Positions 1 to 6,258 of a DNA stretch of 7,601 nt are shown piece after piece. Each line of letters opens with the position of its first letter. The first letter of the stretch is position 1. The position numbers and the translations under genes were made by a program. The stretch comes from Candidatus Coatesiibacteriota bacterium (GTDB lineage Bacteria > Oederibacteriota > CAKKQC01). Under the pieces are notes generated by a model. That model did not search any database and had not been told where the DNA came from. It was given only the letters and a program-made list of their open reading frames with translations. The stretch spans positions 3,350 through 10,950 of the forward strand of contig JAHFSL010000037.1 of NCBI GenBank assembly GCA_023265785.1. Direction: 5' to 3'.

Positions 1-179
1 CCCGCCACATGGATCCGGTCCGAATCGAGCGGGATCTCGTGGAGGTGGTGCCCCGCGACGCCTGGATCGAGGTCTCGCACCTCCTCATCCTGCACGGCCG
101 CCGGATTTGCCGGGCGCGCACCCCGGACTGTCCGGGCTGTCCGGTGCGCGCCCTCTGCCCGTCGGCGGCGACGGCCTGA
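1..179 (+). CDS. nth: Endonuclease III, C-terminal fragment (5' end outside window)
   Basis: This is the last 58 or so residues of a base-excision-repair DNA glycosylase/AP lyase that removes oxidised pyrimidines. The first complete codon is at base 3 and the stop is TGA at 177-179. The visible part ends in the family's iron-sulfur loop, with cysteines encoded at 108, 129, 138 and 156, giving the C-x6-C-x2-C-x5-C spacing that holds a [4Fe-4S] cluster. Just before it lies SHLLILHGRRICRAR, matching the 'H-x-LI-x-HGR-x-C-x-AR' signature of Nth. The helix-hairpin-helix and the catalytic Lys and Asp lie upstream and cannot be checked. MutY has the same cysteine spacing, but the HGR context and the end of the protein about seven residues after the last cysteine fit Nth better; MutY carries an extra C-terminal domain. 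The next gene starts about 20 bases downstream, so repair and polysaccharide genes may share a transcript. Confidence 0.9.
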   Translation, partial: RHMDPVRIERDLVEVVPRDAWIEVSHLLILHGRRICRARTPDCPGCPVRALCPSAATA

Positions 180-199
180 AGCGCGGGCGCGGTCCTCGC

Positions 200-1993
200 G
201 TGACCCGGGCAGCCGGGACCGTGGCCGGCGCCGCAGGGCTGGCCCTGGTGCTGGGCATCGCGTTCTTTCCCGTGATCCGCGGCCGCGCCACCCTCCTGCC
301 GGTCCAGCCGGGTGTCATGCCCGACGGCCCCTACGGATATACCGGACCCCGCCCGGCACCCGCGGTCCTCGACCCGGCAGCGTCGGCGATCAAGTATCTT
401 CCCGTGACGGCCCTGGTCTCCAGAATGTGGAAGCGGGGAGAACTCCCGTTCTGGAATCCCTTCTGCGGCGGCGGGGTTCCGTTGTGGGCCAATGGCGAAG
501 CGTTCGCCTGCGCCCCCCTCCGGCTCCCGCTCTACCTTGATCCGTCAGCGCGCATGTGGAACGCCTGGTGGCTCCTGCGCCTGTGGCTCGCCGGGTGCCT
601 CACTGCGGCGCTGGCCCGGCACTTGGGTATCTCGATGGCGGGTTCGCTGGGGGCCGGCACGGCGTACATGCTCGGTGGCTACCTCGTGCTTTCCCTCAAC
701 CTCATGCACCTCGATGTGGACATCCTCCTGCCCGGGCTCCTGCTCGCGGTAGACCGCCTCCTGGGTCAGCCCCGGTCGCAGTGGGGATTCGTGGCGGTCG
801 CGGGCGTCACCTGGGCCATGGCGCTGGGTGGCGGACCACAGGCACTCGCGGTGGATGCCCTGCTCGCCGCGGTCTGGGTGCTCGTCCGGTCGCCCGGCCG
901 GGTCGCCACTGCCCAGACCGTGCTGGCCGGCGCGACCGGCATGGCGGGCAGCCTGCCTTTCTGGTTTCCGTTTCTCGAGGTCCTGGGGCGGGCGCATCAC
1001 CTTCACGGTGCGGGGGCGGCACGATCCGGCGCCTCCGTGGTGCCGATGGCTGGCCTGCGCGCCCTGGTGGGTCCCTGGCTGGACCGCCCCGATGCTCAGG
1101 GACTTCCTTCCTATTACTACGCGGGCGAGATGGTCCTCCTGCTCGCCGTCGCCGGGGCGTGGTCCGCCTCCCGGCGGGGGAGGGCGGGAACGGCAGTTCC
1201 CGCCCGGCTCCTGGTGGGCGTGGCGTGCTTCGAACTCTGGAAAATCTTCGGTGGGCCGGGGTCGGCCGCCCTGGGCGCGCTCCCCGGACTCTCGCTGATC
1301 TGGTGGGGCAAGTACGCCGGTCCGCTTGCGCTGTCCCTCGCGCTCCTCGCCGGTTTCGGGCTGGACCGGCTGGCGCGTGGCCGTTGGCTTCCCGGCTGGG
1401 GGCTGGCGCTGGCGCTGGCCGCGGAACTGGTCGCCCTGCGGCCGGGGCCGCTCCCCGCACCGCATGACCCCCTCCGGCCCGCCCCGTATGTGGGCTGGTT
1501 GCAGTCGCGGGTCCACGCCGAACCGGGATGGCGGATCTGCGGGCTCGGGACCGTCCTGATGCCCGACATCGCCGCGGCCTTCGACCTGCCGGATATTCGG
1601 CTGGAGGACTCGCTGATTGACCGGGAGCAGTACCGGGTCCTCTTTGACGGCATCTCCGCTCCCAAGGAGCCGCGCCTGTCCATGTTCATCACCCTCGATG
1701 CGCTGGACCCCCGGCGGCTCGATGCCCTGCGCGGACTCGGTGTGCGTTGGCTCCTGGCATGGAAGGAATGGCGGCCCGTCCCCGCCGTGGCCCCGGCCCT
1801 CGTGCGGGTGTACGACGCCGAGATCGGCATCTGGCAGATCCGGGGTGCGCGCCCGTTTCCCGGCTGGCCCCCGCGCGGCCGCCGGTTGTTCTGGGTTGGA
1901 TGCTGGGCCGCCGTTGTGCTCGTACCGGTCCTGCTCTGGGCCGGTCTGTCCGTCGGGAAGGGCCCCTCCCGCCGCCCATCCCGGATGATCTAA
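200..1993 (+). CDS. YfhO-like polytopic membrane protein, putative GT-C type glycosyltransferase
   Basis: A predicted inner-membrane protein of about 597 residues with many hydrophobic helices. The first is at about residues 8-26, then about 120-139, 146-166 and 173-190, several more follow in the middle, and the last is at about 563-583. Residues 58-106 match the YfhO hallmark: an Asp-Pro (58-59) in the first outer loop, then GELPFWNPF (80-88) and GGGVPLWANGE (90-100). The C-terminal part is soluble-looking and also YfhO-like, with DIRLED near 465 and LGVRWLLAW at 513-521. YfhO proteins are related to GT-C enzymes, which use polyprenyl-phosphate sugars on the outer membrane face; Asp58 is the natural candidate catalytic residue, but this is inference. 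GTG at 200 is preferred because it places a short polar leader before the first helix. TTG at 107 would overlap nth by 73 bases, and GTG at 221 is another option. No convincing Shine-Dalgarno is seen. The protein is shorter than the roughly 800 or more residues of classical YfhO. The family call is fairly secure, the activity is not. Confidence 0.75.
   Translation: MTRAAGTVAGAAGLALVLGIAFFPVIRGRATLLPVQPGVMPDGPYGYTGPRPAPAVLDPAASAIKYLPVTALVSRMWKRGELPFWNPFCGGGVPLWANGEAFACAPLRLPLYLDPSARMWNAWWLLRLWLAGCLTAALARHLGISMAGSLGAGTAYMLGGYLVLSLNLMHLDVDILLPGLLLAVDRLLGQPRSQWGFVAVAGVTWAMALGGGPQALAVDALLAAVWVLVRSPGRVATAQTVLAGATGMAGSLPFWFPFLEVLGRAHHLHGAGAARSGASVVPMAGLRALVGPWLDRPDAQGLPSYYYAGEMVLLLAVAGAWSASRRGRAGTAVPARLLVGVACFELWKIFGGPGSAALGALPGLSLIWWGKYAGPLALSLALLAGFGLDRLARGRWLPGWGLALALAAELVALRPGPLPAPHDPLRPAPYVGWLQSRVHAEPGWRICGLGTVLMPDIAAAFDLPDIRLEDSLIDREQYRVLFDGISAPKEPRLSMFITLDALDPRRLDALRGLGVRWLLAWKEWRPVPAVAPALVRVYDAEIGIWQIRGARPFPGWPPRGRRLFWVGCWAAVVLVPVLLWAGLSVGKGPSRRPSRMI
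1182..1205 (+). repeat. Perfect intragenic inverted repeat (10-bp stem, 4-base loop)
   Basis: GGGCGGGAAC at 1182-1191 is followed by the loop GGCA at 1192-1195 and then its exact reverse complement GTTCCCGCCC at 1196-1205. It lies inside the YfhO-like gene. There is no T-run after it, so it does not look like an intrinsic terminator. In RNA it would be a very stable hairpin that could slow ribosomes or shield the messenger. In DNA this GC-rich, a stem of this length can also arise by chance. Confidence 0.55.
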
Positions 1994-2001
1994 TACAACC
2001 C

Positions 2002-3144
2002 ATGCGTGGAAGCGGGCTGTTCCGGCTGGTGGATCGGTGGGCGGGCGTGCCCCTGCACGCCCTCCTCCGATTGGCGGTCGCCGTCACCGGCTGGCCGGTC
2101 GTCGCGGGTCGTGACGCGCGCACAGTGCTGGTCATCAAGCTCTCGGCATTGGGCGACACCATCCTGCTCCTGCCCGTCCTCCGCGCACTCAAGGCATCCG
2201 GCCGGCGGGTCGTGATGGTGGCCACCGGAATCAACCGGGCGGCCGTCGAGGCGGGCGGCGCGGTGGACGAACTCCTCCTGTTGGAGACCCGCCGGATCCT
2301 GAACCCGGTGTACCTCGGGGAATTCCTCCGCCGGGTGCGCACCGCGGCACCCGGGGTGGCGCTGGATTTCGACCAGTGGTTGCGCCTCTCCCCGCTGATC
2401 GGGCTGGCTTCGGGCGCTCCCGTGCGCATCGGGTTCCGCACGAGGGGGCAGGCCCGGCACGGGCTCTTCACGGTCCGGGTTTCGCACGGCGTTCCGGGCC
2501 ACGAGGCTGACCGGTTCCTCGCCATCGCCGCCGCCGCCGGAATTGAGGTGCCGGCCGCCGACCGCACGCCGGTCTGGCCCCGCGCTGAATCGTCTGGCGC
2601 GGAAGCGGCCGCCACGATGGCGAGACTGGGGATGGTTGGACGGCATGCCGTTCTGCACCCCGGCTGCGGGGCGCACGGGTGGCAGAGGGCGTGGCCGGCC
2701 GACCGGTACGCGGCGCTGGCTGTGCGGCTCCGCGCGGACGGATTCACGGTGGTGCTCTCGGCCGGACCGGGGGAGGAGGCCACGGCCGCCGCGGTCAATG
2801 CCGCGCTGCATCCGCCCGCCCCGGTACTCGCCGGGTTGTCGGTCCCGGTTCTCGCGGAAGTCATCCGGTCGGCCGCGCTGTTCGTTTCGGGGAACACCGG
2901 CATCATGCACCTGGCCGCCGCGGTGGGGGCACCGGTCGTTGCCTTGCACGGGCCCACGGACCAACGGCGGTGGGGCCCGCTGGGAACGAGGGCGGCCAGC
3001 CTCGCGGCCACGCTGGGGTGTTCACCGTGCCTGGCGCTCGGCCACGAGTACGGGTGTCCGGCCCGGCCCTGCATGGAAAGCATCTCGGTTGATTCCGCCT
3101 GGGCGGCCGCCACGGGCGTCCGGGGGGAACCCGTCCATGCGTAG
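2002..3144 (+). CDS. Glycosyltransferase family 9 (heptosyltransferase-like)
   Basis: A 380-residue GT-B fold transferase that would add a sugar, classically ADP-heptose, to a lipid-linked acceptor on the cytoplasmic face of the inner membrane. Evidence: the N-domain motif VLVIKLSALGDTILLLPVL starts at residue 42, where Asp52 aligns with the catalytic Asp of WaaC-type enzymes; HPGCGAHGWQRAWP starts the C-domain; the nucleotide-sugar site SGNTGIMHLAAAVGAPVVAL leads into HGPTDQRRWGPLG. The tail carries cysteines 340, 343, 352 and 357 (C-x2-C-x8-C-x4-CM), a pattern common in GT9 proteins. About 40 residues precede the first beta strand, including a hydrophobic, Arg-containing stretch that may be an amphipathic membrane anchor. 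ATG at 2002 is 8 bases after the previous stop; a longer start at 1747 would overlap most of the preceding gene's C-terminal domain and is rejected. No Shine-Dalgarno is visible. It overlaps the next gene by 8 bases. GT9 membership is secure; the donor sugar is unknown and need not be heptose. Confidence 0.92.
   Translation: MRGSGLFRLVDRWAGVPLHALLRLAVAVTGWPVVAGRDARTVLVIKLSALGDTILLLPVLRALKASGRRVVMVATGINRAAVEAGGAVDELLLLETRRILNPVYLGEFLRRVRTAAPGVALDFDQWLRLSPLIGLASGAPVRIGFRTRGQARHGLFTVRVSHGVPGHEADRFLAIAAAAGIEVPAADRTPVWPRAESSGAEAAATMARLGMVGRHAVLHPGCGAHGWQRAWPADRYAALAVRLRADGFTVVLSAGPGEEATAAAVNAALHPPAPVLAGLSVPVLAEVIRSAALFVSGNTGIMHLAAAVGAPVVALHGPTDQRRWGPLGTRAASLAATLGCSPCLALGHEYGCPARPCMESISVDSAWAAATGVRGEPVHA
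3122..3128 (+). promoter_or_regulatory. Probable ribosome binding site of the sugar-phosphate transferase gene
   Basis: GGGGGGA lies 8 bases before the ATG at 3137, a suitable Shine-Dalgarno distance. It supports starting the transferase there rather than further upstream within the family 9 gene. It lies inside the end of that gene, consistent with coupled translation. Confidence 0.5.
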
Positions 3145-4504
3145 TTACACTCTGCACCGCATTTTCCTGGCCCTGATCGTCGTGGCCGATATCGCAGTCC
3201 TTGCCGGTTCCTTCCAGCTCGCGTGGTGGGTCCGGTTCGGCTCGGGCTGGATCGCCTTTCATCCGCCGGCACCGCCCATGGGCGCCTACCTGCGGGTGCT
3301 TCCCGCCACGCTCCTGCTGTACCTGCTGGCCATGAACTATGCAGGGCTCTTCCAGCGCCGTTCCTTCGTGGTGGGGGAGGCGGGCACGCGGGGGGTCCTG
3401 ATCGCGGTGGCGGTGGCCACCCTGCTGATGACGGGCCTCGGATTCCTCTACCGGGATTTCTCCTTCTCCCGGTTGATTCTGCTCGTCATGGCGGCACAAA
3501 ACCTCGTCCTGCTCCGGCTGGAGCGCGGCCTCCTGCGCGCCGCACAGGTGGCCCTGCGTCGGCGGGGCGTGGGCGTCATTCGCGTCGCCATTCTGGGTGA
3601 CGGTCGTGAGGCGCGCGCGGTGGGGGAGGCGTTGACGCGCCACCGCGACTACGGGTTCCGGGTGGCCGGGTTCGTCTCGGGTGCCGCCGCCGGCCGCCTC
3701 CCTCGCGTCCTCCGCCGCCTGCGCGTGGACGAGGTCGTGCTCGCCCCCCCGCGCACGGCGACGCGCGGTGATGTGATGCGCTGGGTGGAAGCCTGCGCCC
3801 GGGCGGGGGTGGAGTGCAAGATGCTGGCGAACATCTTCGGGTATCTCACCAGCCGGCTGGCGCCCGAGGAACTCTTCGGCATGCCCCTGCTGACCCTGAA
3901 ACCCCTGCCCCTGGACGGCTGGGGCGGCCGGGCGGTCAAGCGGGCGCTGGACCTGGTCCTCACCGTCCCCGCGCTCATCCTGCTCGCCCCCCTGCTGGCG
4001 CTGGTGGCGGCGGCCGTGCGGCTGGAATCGCCGGGGCCCGCGCTCTACCGGCAGGAGCGCACGGGGCGCAGGGGAAGGCCGTTCTTCATGCTCAAATTCC
4101 GGTCCATGCGGCAGGATGCGGAGCGGCGCACCGGGCCCGTGTGGGCGCGCAAGGACGATCCCCGCCGGACCCGGCTGGGGGGCTTCCTGCGGCGGACCAG
4201 CCTGGACGAACTGCCCCAGCTCCTGAACATTCTCCGGGGCGAGATGAGCATCGTGGGCCCTCGGCCCGAGCGGCCGCATTTCGTCGCGCAGTTCACCCGG
4301 AGTGTGCCGCGGTACGCCGACCGGCATGCCGTCCGTCCGGGCCTCACGGGATGGGCCCAGGTGAATGGCCTGCGCGGCAACACCCCCGTGGAGGACCGGA
4401 CCCGGTACGACCTCTCCTATGTCGAGAACTGGTCGGCCTGGCTCGACCTGCGCATCATTTTCCGCACGGGCATGGAAGTGTTCCACCACACTGAGGCGTA
4501 CTGA
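3137..4504 (+). CDS. Undecaprenyl-phosphate sugar-phosphate transferase (polyprenyl glycosylphosphotransferase, WcaJ/WbaP type)
   Basis: This 455-residue inner-membrane enzyme would start glycan assembly by moving a hexose-1-phosphate from a UDP-sugar to undecaprenyl phosphate. Three parts are visible in the usual order: an N-terminal block of membrane helices (about residues 8-125); a Rossmann-like middle with VAILGDGREARAVGEAL (150-166); and a C-terminal catalytic domain from about 265. The catalytic domain has KRALDLVL followed by a hydrophobic re-entrant helix, SPGPALYRQERTG (298-310), KFRSM (320-324), SLDELPQL (355-362) holding the Asp357-Glu358 catalytic pair, SIVGPRPERP (371-380), and PGLTGWAQVNGLRG (401-414). 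Length and architecture match full-length family members, and no key motif is missing. ATG at 3137 overlaps the preceding gene by 8 bases. The first sugar (glucose, galactose or an N-acetylated sugar) cannot be read from the motifs. Together with the flippase it indicates a Wzx-dependent polysaccharide route. Confidence 0.96.
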   Translation: MRSYTLHRIFLALIVVADIAVLAGSFQLAWWVRFGSGWIAFHPPAPPMGAYLRVLPATLLLYLLAMNYAGLFQRRSFVVGEAGTRGVLIAVAVATLLMTGLGFLYRDFSFSRLILLVMAAQNLVLLRLERGLLRAAQVALRRRGVGVIRVAILGDGREARAVGEALTRHRDYGFRVAGFVSGAAAGRLPRVLRRLRVDEVVLAPPRTATRGDVMRWVEACARAGVECKMLANIFGYLTSRLAPEELFGMPLLTLKPLPLDGWGGRAVKRALDLVLTVPALILLAPLLALVAAAVRLESPGPALYRQERTGRRGRPFFMLKFRSMRQDAERRTGPVWARKDDPRRTRLGGFLRRTSLDELPQLLNILRGEMSIVGPRPERPHFVAQFTRSVPRYADRHAVRPGLTGWAQVNGLRGNTPVEDRTRYDLSYVENWSAWLDLRIIFRTGMEVFHHTEAY

Positions 4505-4507
4505 ACG

Positions 4508-5611
4508 GTGCGGATTGGCGTGGATGTGCGCATGCTGGACTCTTCCGGGATCGGCACCTACCTTTCGCAGATCCTGTCGCGCCTGCCGGCCCGGATGCCG
4601 GGCACGCGGTTCACGCTGTTCGGCGCCACCCTGAAATCCCGGGCGCTCCTGCCCGGTGCCGAGCGGGTGCCGGTGGCCGCGCCGATCTACTCCCTGCGCG
4701 AGCAGGCCGTCCTCGCCTGGGCGGCGCGGGGACGGGGCCTCGACCTTTTCTGGGCGCCGCACTACAACGCGCCCCTGGCGGTGGGGACGCGGCTGGCTGT
4801 CACGGTCCATGACCTGATCCACATCCTGTTCCCCGAGTACCTGCCGCGCCCGCGCGCCGTCGCGCTCGCCTACGCGCGCGGCCTCCTGCGGGCGGCCTGC
4901 GGCCGGGCCCGGGTGGTCCTCTGTCCCTCGGACCATACCCGGCGCGACCTGGTCCGGTACCTGGGGGTGGCGCGCGGCAAGATCACGGTGACGCCGCTGG
5001 GCGTGGACGCGGGCTGGAAGCCGGTCCGGGGGGCCGCCCGGCTCGCGGCGTTCCGCCGCCGCCACCGGCTCGGCGACCGCTATTGCCTCTTCATTGGCAA
5101 CCTCAAGCCGCACAAGAACCTGGAGCGGCTGGTGCGGGCCTTCGCCACCCTGCCGGACCGGGGGCTCATCCTCGCGCTGGCGGGTGAGGACGGATCGGCG
5201 TACACCGCGCGCCTGCGCGGGCTGGCCCAGGAACTCGGCGTCGAGGGGCGCGTGGTATTCCCCGGCGTCCTGCCACGTCGGGACCTGCCGGCCCTGTATT
5301 CCGCCGCCTCGGTCCTGGCGTTTCCCTCCCTCTATGAAGGCTTCGGTCTGCCGCCGCTCGAGGCGATGGCCTGCGGAACCCCGGTGGTGGCGTCCCGCGC
5401 CTCATCCATTCCCGAGGTGACCGGGGGGGCCGCCCTGCTCGTGAACCCCCTTGATACCCGGGGACTGGGGCACGCCCTCCAGGCGGTCCTCGACCGGCCC
5501 GCCCTGCGGCGGCGGCTGGTGGCCCGGGGATTGGCGCGGGCGCGGGCGGCCTCCTGGGACTGCACGGCGGATCGGACCGCCGCCGCCCTGCTCACGGCGG
5601 CGCGGGCGTGA
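4508..5611 (+). CDS. Glycosyltransferase family 4 (GT-B, retaining)
   Basis: A 367-residue cytoplasmic or membrane-associated transferase that would add a sugar from a nucleotide donor to the growing lipid-linked chain with retention of configuration. The N-terminal acceptor domain opens with MRIGVDVRMLDSSGIGTYL, the start typical of this subgroup, and contains VTVHDLIHILFPEYLP near residue 98. The linker VTPLGVD is at 161-167. The donor domain shows FIGNLKPHKNLERLV from 195, with the conserved Lys203, then FPSLYEGFGLPPLEAMACGTPVVAS. This last motif contains the E-x7-E signature (Glu277 and Glu285) that binds the donor nucleotide and sugar. Length is normal. The GTG start at 4508 is 3 bases after the previous stop; TGAGG at 4492-4496 is a possible but distant Shine-Dalgarno. 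The stop overlaps the next start in a GTGA. Relatives in such loci are often annotated as mannosyl- or rhamnosyltransferases, but the sugar cannot be assigned here. Confidence 0.95.
   Translation: MRIGVDVRMLDSSGIGTYLSQILSRLPARMPGTRFTLFGATLKSRALLPGAERVPVAAPIYSLREQAVLAWAARGRGLDLFWAPHYNAPLAVGTRLAVTVHDLIHILFPEYLPRPRAVALAYARGLLRAACGRARVVLCPSDHTRRDLVRYLGVARGKITVTPLGVDAGWKPVRGAARLAAFRRRHRLGDRYCLFIGNLKPHKNLERLVRAFATLPDRGLILALAGEDGSAYTARLRGLAQELGVEGRVVFPGVLPRRDLPALYSAASVLAFPSLYEGFGLPPLEAMACGTPVVASRASSIPEVTGGAALLVNPLDTRGLGHALQAVLDRPALRRRLVARGLARARAASWDCTADRTAAALLTAARA
5581..5602 (+). repeat. Inverted repeat just upstream of the methyltransferase start
   Basis: CGCCGCC at 5581-5587 pairs exactly with GGCGGCG at 5596-5602 across an 8-base loop. 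The second arm ends 5 bases before the GTG at 5608. In the messenger the hairpin would occupy the ribosome loading site of the methyltransferase, so it might favour translation only when ribosomes arrive from the upstream glycosyltransferase. The stem is short and lies in an alanine-rich GC stretch, so it could be incidental. Confidence 0.35.
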
Positions 5612-6258
5612 GCGGGGCCGTGCCCTCCCGGGAATACTTCGCCCAGCCGCGGGCGGATGTCCTCGCGCTCATCGAGGGGCGGGAGCTGGAGGTGCTTGAA
5701 CTCGGCTGTGCCGAGGGACGGTTGGGGGAGGCCCTGAAGGCCGCGGGAATCGCCCGCCGGGTGACCGGTGTTGAGGGATTTCCTGCGGCCGCGGCCGCCG
5801 CGCGCGACCGGCTGGACGAGGTGCTTGAGGCGGACCTTGACCGGGGCCTGCCGCCCCTGCCCGCCGCCGCCTTTGACCTGGCCATCTGCGCCGATGTGCT
5901 CGAGCACCTGCGCGAGCCCTGGACCGTGCTCGCCGCGGTCGTCGCGGCGCTCAAACCCGGTGGGCGGGTCGTGCTCAGCCTGCCCAATCTCAAGGATTTC
6001 CGGGTGCTGGTCCGGCTGGCCCTGCACGATGACTTTACCTACCGCGCCCAGGGCGTCATGGACCGCACCCACCTCCGGTTCTTCACCGCCACGACCGCGC
6101 ACCGGATGCTGGAGGGCGCCGGGTTGGTGGTCGAACGGCGGGTCTTCCGGCCCCCGCCGTCCCGGATCGGCAAGGCGCTGCACACACTCACTCTGCACCT
6201 CCTACCGTCCTTCTTCGCCGAGCAGGTCCAGTTCGTGGCGCGGAAGCCGGTGGCCTGA
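5608..6258 (+). CDS. Class I SAM-dependent methyltransferase (polysaccharide-locus type)
   Basis: A 216-residue soluble enzyme with a complete Rossmann methyltransferase core. Motif I is LELGCAEGRLG (30-40), which binds S-adenosylmethionine; the acidic end of strand 2 is Glu56 in TGVEGF; FDLAICADVLEHLREPW (89-105) is the post-motif segment; and LKPGGRVVLSLPN (115-127) follows. The C-terminal stretch FTYRAQGVMDRTHLRFFT (143-160) is typical of methyltransferases found beside O-antigen and exopolysaccharide genes, so a glycan or nucleotide-sugar substrate is the best inference; a small-molecule or quinone target cannot be excluded. The GTG start overlaps the previous stop by 4 bases and a small hairpin precedes it. 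No clear Shine-Dalgarno is present, which points to coupled translation. The stop TGA shares one base with the next start (TGATG). The family is secure, the substrate is not. Confidence 0.92.
   Translation: MSGAVPSREYFAQPRADVLALIEGRELEVLELGCAEGRLGEALKAAGIARRVTGVEGFPAAAAAARDRLDEVLEADLDRGLPPLPAAAFDLAICADVLEHLREPWTVLAAVVAALKPGGRVVLSLPNLKDFRVLVRLALHDDFTYRAQGVMDRTHLRFFTATTAHRMLEGAGLVVERRVFRPPPSRIGKALHTLTLHLLPSFFAEQVQFVARKPVA

Noticed and set aside
128..146. Short tandem repeat of ctgtccgg in the nth end
   Set aside because: It encodes the Cys-Pro-Gly-Cys-Pro of the iron-sulfur loop; protein constraint explains it.
107..199. N-terminal extension of the YfhO-like protein from TTG 107
   Set aside because: It would be read from the conserved iron-sulfur loop codons of nth in another frame, and the added residues look like translated shadow sequence. 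GTG 200 is more plausible.
1747..2001. Extension of the family 9 transferase upstream of ATG 2002
   Set aside because: It overlaps the conserved C-terminal part of the YfhO-like protein and adds only Arg/Pro-rich residues.
2543..3136. Extension of the sugar-phosphate transferase by 198 residues
   Set aside because: The added part is the out-of-frame shadow of the family 9 donor-binding domain. ATG 3137 has a ribosome site and matches the family's normal N-terminus.
1689..3272. A 527-codon open frame on the minus strand
   Set aside because: Low-complexity Arg/Ser/Ala/Pro translation opposite the YfhO-like and family 9 genes; no domain signature.
2903..5113. A 736-codon open frame on the minus strand across three genes
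   Set aside because: It is antisense to three genes with clear family motifs. Its translation is rich in Arg, Pro, Gly, Glu, Gln and His without recognisable motifs, as expected for antisense frames in GC-rich coding DNA.
5785..5798. 14-base palindrome GCGGCCGCGGCCGC
   Set aside because: It encodes part of an alanine run in the methyltransferase with alternating GCG and GCC codons; simple codon use explains it.
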